From assembly GCF_932526225.1 (NCBI RefSeq), contig NC_064036.1:18314953-18374952 (forward strand): a stretch of 60,000 bases of DNA. Reading direction: 5' to 3'. Source of the stretch: Nematostella vectensis (Eukaryota > Cnidaria > Anthozoa > Actiniaria > Edwardsiidae). Below the pieces are notes generated by a model. It saw only the letters and a program-made list of their open reading frames with translations. It ran no database searches and was not told the DNA's origin. Positions 21,111-33,075 of the stretch are shown piece by piece. How positions within the stretch are numbered: the first letter of the stretch is position 1; every line of letters starts with the position of its first letter. Position numbers and translations under genes: made by a program.

Positions 21111-24100
21111 TCACGGCAGTTCTCAACTTGTTTCATTTCAAAACTTTTGCAGAATAAATATTGATTGATGCAAAATCTGCATAATAATAATTCCATCAGC
21201 CATTATCACACTAGATCGCTGGTTTCGGTCAACTGACAGCTATGAGTGACGTTCTCGTTGACTATGTGGTCAATTGTGAGCGATGTACACGAATAGATCG
21301 CTTGGCTCTGAGCTTCTGGGATATACCATGCTAAAGTGAAAATCGCTCGAGCATTCCATCGTTTCGTCCAACAGGAATATTATTGGGGGATTAAAGAACA
21401 ATATCAATATACACACGCTAGAATCCTAGATCCAGTCAGGCCACTCACGTCACAAGCTAAACACCACACTAAGTACAGTAATCGCAAACAAACTCCACAA
21501 GGATTACTTACCTTTCGTATATCAAATGCAGGGAAATCGAAGTTAAATTCACAGAGGAAAATCAACGGTTTGCATTTAGTTTCCCGACTTGACTCAAGAA
21601 AAGAAGCCGCTGACCTAATACTAATAACAACGCGGGCTATATATGCATGGAATGCAGTTGATTTTTGGCCCGTGACAAACTGAAAGGGACACAGTCTTTC
21701 ATGCTTTCGAAAGAAAAGAGCATTACTGTTGTTATAGATGCATCGCGCCTCCCAAAACTCGGCATTAAGAAAATGTGGTTTGTATCAAGAAATACTTGAG
21801 TTCAGAAGGACGCGTATCACTGCGGTGAATTTTTTTTTATTATTACTCATTGATTAAACAAGTGATTCACCGATATATAAAGAACATTACTTCTGCAAAG
21901 GATTTACTCAGTTATTTAAGTACCATGGGAATAAAAAGAGAATAAGATTAGTTATCAAAAAAAGATTCTATCAGTTTTCGCCAATCATCACCTCCTAATT
22001 CTTGTTACGTACGATAATCAGATACGTATCATTCATATTAAAATCGCTCTATCTTTTTTTGCGGATGACCCAAGACGACTACAAATTTGCTTATGCATAT
22101 AATACCACAGAAAAGACAACACATTTAAAAATTTTATCGATTTATGTTTTTCTCTGTTTGCACTAGTAGCTCCGTAGCAGCGGTTATAGTTCCGTAAAAA
22201 ATATGCTCAAAATTAATGTATAAAAATGGTTTTAACTTCGCAATGCAGCAGGTTAACAAACCAACAATCGTCAATGGGCTTTTTTTCGTGTGTCGCTAAC
22301 AAATTCATATTGTAAGACAGGCCCGTAGCTGGATATGATTTGGGTATGTATAAAAATGTCACTCAAACAGTTTCAGGCTCTTGAAATATTGTGGATCACT
22401 TGGGGAAATGGACTCCTGGTGCTTGGACCCCTTATCAAATATCATAAGATTTCTTCTCAGACTGACGTGACCTTTTTTATTGTGTATATAGACATGGTAT
22501 CTTTTATGAATTGTGATCCTTGGTTTCCTTTAGTTTGCTGTTAATGGTTCTTTATCATTGTGCTAATTGTGTGATGATTATGATGATTATTTCATCAGTC
22601 CATTCATTTCGTGTCAGTGGTAGCACTCCGGAGTCCATTTTTAGTGCACATGCCTGAAAATAATAGCTGTTCTAACATTCCATTTTGGTTTGAATGGGTC
22701 AAATAACATTTGACCAAGAGTTCTGCAAAGCCCTCCCATAACAACATTAGGTGAACATATTCACCCTATATAGCTACCAACTCCCTTGCCTTAGCTTCAA
22801 AATACCCAGTTTGTGGCTATTATTTCCTGGTTTGATAAGATGTTGAGAATCAAGGCAAATAAGTCAATAGCTTGGACATATTTCATACTATGACTTTGAT
22901 AACCAGGATTTACAAGCTTTGATTTGTTGGTGCCCTGCTTCAGTCTGTGAAGAGAAAAATCTGGCCTTGCACCAAAAAATGTCAGATTCTTAATGAACGT
23001 AAACTAAATGGGCCAGCCCAGAAAGAAAACCACTTGAAAACTTCTATCCTGCTGGATCTTGTGGACTGTGTCAACAGTTAGAGACAAATACAGACTTTAA
23101 AAGAAATAGGTTGACACCCTTTAGAGGTCTTTTTTAATATACTATATTTTGGCAGGCCAATGCCTGCAGTTAATATTTAATAGTAAGAGTAGCATGTTTG
23201 CAGCTAATATAAACAACTTCAAAAAATAATTAACTAAAAAATGATAATTATAATAAGGAGTTGTGTCAACTAAGTTATTTTACAGTAAACAAAAGTCATC
23301 AATAAAGCTTTTTGAGTAGTAAAACACATTCATGAATGTAGCAGATATTATCATTTAAAGAAAAACTTAAGGATGTTTTCCTTTTCATTACATATAATTA
23401 TCTATTACAGCGAAATGACAGACTGTTATTATTACAGGGAAATAGCAGACTGTTTGAGTGGCAGCATAATCTTCCCCACAAGAGCTTTTCTGAGAGATTT
23501 AACAAGGACTAAAAGTGCATTACTATAATGGTGGCAAGTCTTACATTATATGCATGCTTTTATACCTTCCTTGCCTTTTTTGTAATGATTATAAAAAGTA
23601 TTATATTTTCTGGTCAGCCAAGAGGTCACATTAGAAACGACTTCAGTGGATAGTCACTAAAATACAAATCCTCTCTATTCTCTCTTTTTTTGGAAAGTCA
23701 AATTTGAACAAAATATTCATAACAGATCATAAATAACAAGTAATTTTTTTTAATTAAATGGAAATAGAATTTACAAAAAGACAAAAATATCCATATTGAG
23801 GTTGCCTTTTATGTTAGTATACTTTTACATGGATATTTCTTACAATTTCTTACCAGATCAGGACAGAGAGTACAGGACAGGTCATGGGTGTTGATACAAA
23901 CACAGTTTTAGCTTTGAAGAGCTTGTTTAAACAAAAACAAGACATAAACTTTCGTATGTTACTTCTTACACTATTGCTAGTTAGTTAGTTAGTTAGCAGT
24001 ATTTTAAACTTAATGAATGATAATATCGAATTTTTGAGAATTTTAAGATCGATACAAATGATCACTTATTTTTTGGAAGAGCAAGAAAAAATGTCCTCGT

Positions 24101-24359
24101 AACAAAGTTTGAGTCCACTTATGGAAAAATAAATAGTCCAAGGCTAGCAAGAAAAAGTTTCTTTCTCTGTGGCTAAAAGGTTTCAGAAATTAGTAGGCAT
24201 ATGACGATGTAGGAAGACTTTGAAAAGCAAGCGTCGTTTTCCCCATTCTCGCCCCCCATGTTGTGTGGATTCCTTGAGACAAAGTCGATTTTTCCGCCCT
24301 GTTATCTGATTGGCTTATCCGTGCGTCTAAAAATAGCCTGATCCTAGGAAACGCCGTGA
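21111..24359. other. Intergenic stretch, no gene recognised
   Basis: AT-rich sequence with only short, non-conserved ORFs on either strand (for example 21336-21683 and 22335-22544). No exon-like block with family resemblance, RNA gene or tandem array is seen. Confidence 0.6.
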
Positions 24360-24706
24360 CACCAGGGGCTCATAATACTTATGAGCCCCTGGTGACACCT
24401 AGAATTGTGTGATTTATTTTGTTAATTTTCGTGCACGGGAGCTCAACTAAAAAGCCGTTTTTATTTACAAGAACAAAATGTGAATGCTACGGCCGCCAAT
24501 GCGTTGTCGTGTCTTTTAGGAGTTCTGCAATAAAAATCCTAGCCTGCTTGCAGGCGGTACTCGGTGTTATAATCGCGGAAAACCCTCTCCGTTCGATGAT
24601 CGGGCGCCATATTGTATTCTAAGCCGCACGGTTCCTGGGGGCGAGCGCAAAAACGGACGCAGGGCAGGGGGGAAAGGAGAGGGCCCTGCGTCTGTTTTTG
24701 TGCTCG
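24360..24706. repeat. Two inverted repeats (hairpins)
   Basis: 24360-24394: 16-bp perfect arms (CACCAGGGGCTCATAA) around a 3-nt loop. 24642-24706: 24-bp arms (CGAGCGCAAAAACGGACGCA...) with two mismatches around 17 nt. Both lie in a locally GC-rich patch; they may be ends or cores of MITEs, but no target duplication could be fixed. Confidence 0.7.
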
Positions 24707-25020
24707 ACCCTTTGTAAGTTAGCCAGCTAATGATTTAACTATGGTTAATCTTGGCCGTTTTATTATCCTAGCATATTGATATATCAATCACAATTTCAGT
24801 AATTACTTTAATACAGAATTATATTTTATTGAGCGCTAAATAATATCCAGGAGGTTGTCTTTAAAATGAAGTTATTTATTCAGCCGGATGACTGAAATCA
24901 GCGGCCCACATAATAAAAATTAACCGTTACGATTTGACATTATTTGGAATGAAAGGATTAATTGAGAACAGGATAAACAAATCAATCCTTTTCGCGGCTT
25001 TTTTTTTTTGCAGTCAAACC

Positions 25021-25152
25021 AAAAACAAACTATCGACGCAGGTACATGCTCGAGGATCCAGCGTACTTTGCGGGCGCTCCCAAAGGTCCCGCAAAGCGCC
25101 CGCAAAGTACGCTGGATCCTCGAGCATGTACCTGCGCCGATAGTTTGTTTTT
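25021..25152. repeat. Long hairpin: 58-bp inverted repeat, 16-nt loop
   Basis: 25021-25078 and 25095-25152 are reverse complements with one mismatch. GGATCCAGCGTACTTTGCGG lies in the left arm. Transcribed, it would fold into a near-perfect 58-bp stem. No ORF or array explains it. It could be a fold-back MITE or a palindromic duplication. Confidence 0.85.
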
Positions 25153-26020
25153 GTTGTTCAAATCTACAATATTCGAGGCAAAAAGATAAAAACAAATGCT
25201 GAGTGATACGGAACTAGGACTGCTACGGAACTGGTTATCGTACTGTACTGCCTTGATATAATGCCGCGATACGGACCGAGTTGTGTGAGAAAAGATAAGC
25301 CATCGGCGGTAGGAAGGCGTACATTTTCGTACCCGCAAAAGCGTTGACACATTTTTCCTGTTCTTGTCTTTTAGTGATGACATGACCTTATAAACATTTT
25401 ACGATCCAAGTCTGACACGAAGCTCCACAAATCTCAGTCAGTAGGATAAGCGATAGAGCCTTTGCTTGGTGGAGGTCTCTTATCTTATCTCATCCACTCG
25501 TCTCGTTGGCTGGAATGTCATCAAGCTAGTACTGCATAGGAGACAGCCAGGTTAAGCGGTAAAAGAAACGCTTTCTTGTCCCACTCGGGTTCCCGCCACA
25601 AGACTTATCAATATATTCTTCAGCTTGAGTTCCGAAAAATAATAAATATGAAAAATAAACGGATACCATTCCTTCATTAATACTAAAAAGGTAACAAACT
25701 ATCTTGACACATAGGAACTTCTCTTAAAATTACCCTCGGGATGTTTCTAAGAAGTTAAATTTGTGAACTGGATTTTGATGGGGACCGGGACTCGGCGAGG
25801 CAAACGAGAATGATGCTTCCTTTCAGGACCACGTTAACACTACGCCTTTTTCTGAAAAAAGCGGAGAGGATTATTGGTAATAGCCTACGTTCAACTGTCA
25901 TTTCTGGGGGTAGTCCAGACCTGTAATATCCGGGCCCGTCAGGGTACCGGGAGAGTTTTCGGGATACTTTTCCGGGCGATAAGCAAATTATATAATTTTC
26001 AGAGTTAATGAATAAATTGG
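25153..26020. other. Intergenic, nothing recognised
   Basis: No conserved ORF, tandem array or element terminus was seen in this 0.9 kb. Confidence 0.5.
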
Positions 26021-26023
26021 CTA

Positions 26024-26815
<792 letters not shown>

Positions 26816-28035
26816 AACGGCGAAATGGTGAACTTGTGGGTAGATTGTTTGCGAAACGAGAGTGTAATCTACTACACTCGCATAATTGTATATCAAAAAA
26901 ATCGTACATTTGTCGATGTCTGTAGACGATTGGTACCCCAAACACTGCTATGGCATCGGCACTTTTCGAAAAAAAGACAAAAAACAAGTAGATACATTCT
27001 CATTTTGTAGCAAAACTTCCAATACCTTCGCAAATTTGTTAACATTTTTTAGGCGCACGATGACAGCTAACTGTCAAATCATTTGACAGAAAAGAAACCT
27101 GATTGGCTGGTAGGGAATCCCATAAAATGATGTTAGCCGTGATTGGCCCACTTCTTTCCGGGGAGTGGAATGGTTTCCTCAAGTGATGAAAACTCACTAC
27201 AACTCGACACAACTTGAAAATGGCGAGATTTAATCGAAAAAAAAAAAGCACCAAATTGGATATTTCAACTTGGCCAATTCAAGATGAATAGTTGATCTAT
27301 AAATTCAGCTGAAAATATTAAGGGAAAAAATACGTTTTGGGTATGTCATATTACAGCTCGGCTTTCCAAGTGAGTCGAAACCCTACTCCGCCAATGTTAT
27401 TTTAATTATCGCCACCTTGAAAAAACTTCGCTCATGTCAACAAGCAGGGCAATGAGCAAATAACAACAATTAAGCATAATTTTATTTCATTTGTTAAGCT
27501 ACTATATAATTATATTCACAGAGCGATGACTGGGTCACTCTTAAGATCGGGTCATATATTAAAACGGGACTTAATATTAGTCACATATATGATGTAAACA
27601 TCATTTCCGGATTATCAATAGAAAACAAAAACTTTATTATTATCAACACCACCATCATCATCTTTGCCATGATATGGTTTCAAAAAAGTCAGGTTGTTAT
27701 ACATCGGGTCATATATTAAAACGGGACTTAATATAAGTCACATATATGATGTAAACATCATCAGCAGCACTTACACCATAGTCACCATAATCATCATCAA
27801 CGCCACTTCCACCATTGTCATCCACACCATCTCCATAATCATCACTATCATTAAAATCAATGCCAAGAATTTATCGATGCATTGCCAACACCAAAATCCA
27901 GCGAGAGCTGAGCTCAACATCCATCAAACGGTGCTAAATACGAGCAATTCTTTATGCACAAACTATGCTAAATTTTATCAGTTCATCTTATCAACACCGA
28001 CTATTAATACCGAGATAATACACCCAAGAACATTG
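26816..28035. repeat. Intergenic with a 58-bp direct repeat
   Basis: A block beginning CGGGTCATATATTAAAACGG occurs at about 27547-27605 and again at 27704-27762 with one or two changes, 157 bp apart. The rest shows no gene. Confidence 0.6.
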
Positions 28036-28059
28036 TGAAGCAGACATATAATTAGAAAC

Positions 28060-28990
28060 AGCCTGAACTCTACAAAGGGTGGTAGCAGCCTGGCTGTGCA
28101 AAGGGTGGTAACAGCTTGGACTCTACAAAGGGTAGTAACAGCCTGGACTCTACAAAGGGTGGTAACAGCCTGGACTACAAAGGGTGGTAACAGCCTGGAC
28201 TCTACAGTGTTGTAACAGCCTGGACTGTACATAGGGTGGTAACAGCCTGGACTGTACAAATGGTGGTAACAGCCTGGACTGTACAAAGGGTGGTAACAGC
28301 CTGGACTACAAAGGGTGGTAACAGCCTGGACTGTACAAAGGGTGGTAACAGCCTGGACTCTACAAAGGGTGGTAACAGCCTGGACTCTACTAAGGGTGGT
28401 AACAGCCTGGACTGTACAAAGGGTGGTAACAGCCTGGACTCTACTAAGGGTGGTAACAGCCTGGACTGTACAAAGGGTGGTAACAGCCTGGACTGTACAT
28501 AGGGTGGTAACAGCCTGGACTCTACTAAGGGTGGTAACAGCCTGGACTGTACAAAGGGTGGTAACAGCCTGGACTCTACAAAGGGTGGTAACAGCCTGGA
28601 CGGTACGAAGGGTGGTAACAGCCTGGACTCTACAAAGGGTGGTAACAGCCTGGACTCTACTAAGGGTGGTAACAGCCTCGACTGTTCAAAGGGTGGTAAC
28701 AGCCTGGACTCTACAAAGGGTGGTAACAGCCTGGACTGTACAAAGGGTGGTAACAGCCTGGACTCTACTATGGGTGGTAACAGCCTGGACTGTACAAAGG
28801 GTGGTAACAGCCTGGACTGTTCAAAGGGTGGTAACAGCCTGGGCCGGGTTCCTAGAAAGCAGGTTAACCCTAACCAGGGATAAAAGCCCTTTTTATCGAA
28901 TCAAAAGTCAAGATTTATCACTGAGTTAGTGTTAACCTGCTTTATAGAAACCGGCCCCTGGACTCTACAAAGGTGGTGGTCACCTCATCT
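28060..28990. repeat. 27-bp minisatellite (about 33 copies)
   Basis: Unit GGGTGGTAACAGCCTGGACT plus CTACAAA or GTACAAA, alternating between two main variants. It lies 3' of the paracaspase gene. Both-strand ORFs here are repeat translation. A 115-bp MITE interrupts it at 28842-28956. Confidence 0.92.
28842..28956. mobile_element. 115-bp MITE inserted in the 27-bp array
   Basis: Inverted ends of about 34 bp (GGCCGGGTTCCTAGAAAGCA at left, its imperfect complement at right), flanked by CCTG at 28838-28841 and 28957-28960, and followed by resumption of the array unit. The insertion into a recognisable unit proves its borders. Confidence 0.75.
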
Positions 28991-29251
28991 AAATGGCAAA
29001 GCTGTTGTTACCATCAGAAAACTAGAACAAAGTTCAGTCCCTGTTTTCCTTTTTTTGTTATCGTTCCTCTAGCTATTTTGCTGTCACCTATTTTTACATC
29101 ATGCTATTTGCGTTTCCCGGGTGGTAAAGGCTGACTTGCTTTGGTTCATTGGATGGATCCCTTGTATGGATTCCTTGTAAGGATTCCTTGTACGGATTTC
29201 TTGTACGGATTCCTTGTACGCCGCATGGTTCTAAGCGAGTCCTGCTCGGAA

Positions 29252-29778
29252 TTACACCATCGTCGTCTTTGTGGGGGGCAATTTTCCACAGGTAACCCAC
29301 CAATCCCATTCTGTAAACACGGAGGAGATTAGAGGGCAGCCCAAATCGACTGGAAGCTTGAAGGACTTTTTGTCTTCTCGCACCTTGTAGAGCACTTCCA
29401 GCTCCCCCTTAAGCGTGTCCTGTGGGCGCAAGAGGGTGAGTAAGAACGTGTGATAATGGGCAGGATGTGTAAACTTGTGATGTTATGATGATTATAATGA
29501 TCATAAAAAACCGACAGTGACGGCTGTTGTTGTGGTGTTGGTGAAAAAGAGGAAAATTCTTAATAGTGTCCCTCGCAGCCGTTCTAAGAATTTTACCAGA
29601 TTATCTCCCACACAGAAAAATATATTTAGGAATGAAATTGAAAAATGAGTTCTCAAATTTGCGAGAGATGCCACGCTACCTGCAACTTCTGTAGATTCCA
29701 AACCCTGACGATCTGATGAAGTGTGTTTCTTGGAAAGACGTCAACTCCGGATAACGAGATTTCCTCAACTACTGCCGG
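29252..29778 (-). CDS. MALT1: Last two exons of paracaspase (C-terminal Ig-like region)
   Basis: Exon 29680-29778 encodes VEEISLSGVDVFPRNTLHQI and onward; exon 29252-29419 encodes DTLKGELEVLYKVREDKKSF to a TAA at 29252. These correspond to the end of the Ig3-like domain of MALT1 (a similar spacing of LQKL before the last strands). Beyond the stop no poly(A) signal was confidently identified. A shorter product is possible if GTGCGA inside the last exon is used as a donor. Confidence 0.7.
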
Positions 29779-32700
29779 CTACATTCAAAGAAAAAAGTCA
29801 GTTACTAACTAACAAAAAGGGTAAGGCGGCCTTACGGTTGACATGATGAGCTTAAGGTGGCGCGCCGAGGTTGTTTTGGCTAAACAGCTTTTACTAAGTT
29901 CCCTATATTAGACTCATTTTCGGCTTGGTTTTCGTGAATTTTTCAGATTTTATTAATACATCTATGCTTTGTCAGATCCCGCAAGATTCACACTTGTTTG
30001 AAATCAAATTATTTTTTTTCATGAGGTAAATGGAAGCAATATTTTTATATTAAAATAAAAATATCGAAATCTCCGCGATGAATTTTTTTCAGTAACACCT
30101 GACAATACTCCAGCTTGAAGCACACGAATTTTTGGCTTAAAACTGACCTGTCAAACTTCGCGATTGATGAATCTTGATTTTACGCCAAAATTGTCCTCGC
30201 TATCTTTGAAAAAATAAATGCACTCTTGCCTACAAAGATCCATCCCCGAATTTACGCCCCCTGCTAAGTCCACACCCTTAGACAACTTGTGTGAGAGGGG
30301 CAAGAGGACCAGTGTTGCACAAGAATAAATTGCAGATGGCCAATTCGAGAGTATTTTTATTAAGATCATTTGAAAACTAAAGAATTTATTTTTAGAGAGA
30401 GAGATGCTGGATAGCGGGGGTAGGTGTGGGGCTTGAAAACCCCAATCTTTAATCTTTAAATAACTTAATTGCCACTAGCGAGCTAATCCGGCAATTGGCG
30501 GTCAGCGGAGGCTGGCGCGTGAGAACGATAACGGACGACAACAAGTACAAAAACAATGATAATACAATGAAAATACTTGCGATGCGAATAACTTGCGATG
30601 CAAACAAACGAAAAACACGATGAAAGCCCATCATCGGATTAGCTCACTAGATAAGGCCTCTACAAAGTTGGCTGCAGATGGTAGACAGGGAAAAACTGCC
30701 TGCCTGTGGTAAAGAATTCCAGACGGGGATAGTGCGTGAGTAGAAGGAGAACTGGAAAGCGTTAATTTTAGCTGGGAGGAGTGAAAATTGGTAGCTATTA
30801 CAGGCAATAGTTCTTGTGAAGTAGACGGCAGGCTTAGGTGAAACATCAGGCGGAAAATCAATTTTGACAAGGCCGGAGTTTATCTTATAAAAAAGTGCGA
30901 GGTCACTAACTGTTGGGGAAGAAGCCTGGTACCCTGGGGGATCCCCCCGTTAAGTAGTTGCGAGGAGGATTTTTTTTTTTTTGTTTTGTTTGGATTTGTT
31001 TTACCATCGAGGCAAACAGACTGCGAACGCCCTTGTAGAAAGGCTGCAACCCAGCGCAAAAGTGCCGTTTCAACATCAAGTGATCTTAACTTATCTAGTA
31101 AGATGTGATGGTCAATTAAATCGAATGCTTTTCTGAAATCCGCGAAAAAGAGTCTAACCGAGCAATTGCCGAGATCAAGGGCCTCAAGCATAAGGTGTAG
31201 AATATAGACAATAGCCTGTTCGGTAGACTTAGACGCAACTGCAAACTGCTTACTATCTATTTTATCTAAGACAGCGGGGAGCATTCTCGAAAGTGTTAGT
31301 CCTTCCATGATCTTGGCGACTTGTGGCGTTAGGTAGATAAGTCTCACATCGTTTTCCACGGTCTTGGCATGCTTGGACTTAGGGAGAGGACGTGCGATAG
31401 CAGACTTTAGAGGAGATGGGAAGAAGCCATCAGTTAGCGAGCTGTTGTAAAGTTCGCATATGACCGGAGCAAGTTCGAAGGAGAAGGTCTTCAGGATGGT
31501 ATTGGGAATTCCATCGGGACCGGGTTCTTTTTTGATCTTGTTGGCAGATAGGGCTCGCTCAACCTCCGGGATGGTGGCAAGTAACCTAGCAGGGACTTCA
31601 TCGACTTGAAAGGATGCCACATCGCGAGTAGTTAGAGGGGGGAGGTCATAGGTCAGCCCGACAAAGAAGGAATTCATCCTGTTACACAGAGACTCGAGAG
31701 GGTCGGAATCACTTGTGACAAGGAGCTGATCGTACCACTTTCCGTTACGACAGGAGCCACCAGATAAAGCTTTAACCTCCTTCCACCAACGACTGATGTT
31801 AGACTCTTTGAGGGCCTCAACCTTTCTCTCATAGAAGGTGCGCTTACAAGATTTAATTAGCCGCTGAACCTTATTACGCCACAAGTGGAAGGCTGGTGAG
31901 CCCTTGCCACCCCTGGAGAAGGCTCGTTGCCTTTTAGAAATAGCGTGTGTAATCCAGGGTTTATCCGAGGGAGATGCGTGGATAATATTGATAGGAAAGT
32001 ACTTATTGAATGCTTCCGTCAGAGTACTGTGGAAGAGCTCGAATTTCTCCTTACACGAGGTCATGAGGAAGAATTCATCCCACGAGTGAGCAGTTAGCCA
32101 TCTCCCAAACTCCCTTATTCGGCTATCACGCATATCGAGGCGCTCGATGGTTTTCTTAGGTGGCTTTCTGCGAGGTCCTTGTCGTATTAATATACAATAG
32201 TGGTCACTGTTCCCCAATTTCGGGAGAACTGTTCCCCAATTTCGGGAGACTGTTCTTGAGGTGGTACCTAGGAACTCAACATCCCTCCTAGGACACATTG
32301 TTAACGACATTCAAGCATATGCCCTAAAGAATAACATGCGCCTTAATCCATCAAAGTGCAAAGAAATGTCCGTTAGCTTCTTAAACTATGATAGTTGCAG
32401 TTGGCAGCCCATGGCCGTAGGCGGCAATACCATCGATCGGGTGCAGTCGTTCAAGCTGCTTGGCGTTCTCATATCATGTGACTTGACATGGGTTGCCCAC
32501 TGCGACTTCATAATTAAGAAGGCTAACAAAAGGCTTTATGCTCTAAGAGTACTTAAGAAATGCGGCCTGGATGTCATAGAGCTGATAACAGTCTACCGGT
32601 CACTTATCAGATCGGTCATTGAATATGCGTCTGAAGCCTTTGCGAACCTTCCAAATTATTTGTCTGACGCCCTAGAGAAAGTTCAGAGGCGTGCGCTCAA

Positions 32701-33043
32701 GATCGCTTTCCCAGGTAGTAGTTATGAGGGCTCACTCACGCTTGCAAAGCTTCCAACGTTGCACGAGCGAAGAAATATCGCATGCCAGCGATTCGTTTCC
32801 AGAATCAAACCAGAGAATTCTCTTTTTGCTATCATTAAAGGGCGTCGCATTACGCATGATCCAGGTTATAATCTCAGATCTAAATCTAAATCTTATCAGA
32901 GGCCTACTAATACGAGTCGTTTCAACGAGTTCGTTACTGTTAAATATGCTAATTACATTTGATTAATTGTACTTTATTGTATTGCTTACTTGTATCTCTG
33001 ACTAACCTGTAATCCAGTCTATACTGCGAAAGGTTGAATTAAT

Positions 33044-33075
<32 letters not shown>

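Noticed and set aside
21336-21683. 115-codon plus-strand ORF upstream of Rap1GAP
   Set aside because: No recognisable domain, ordinary codon pattern for chance ORF, no splice or poly(A) support.
28236-28929. Repeat-protein ORFs (VVTAWTVQR)
   Set aside because: Minisatellite translation, both strands open, no start context or homologue.
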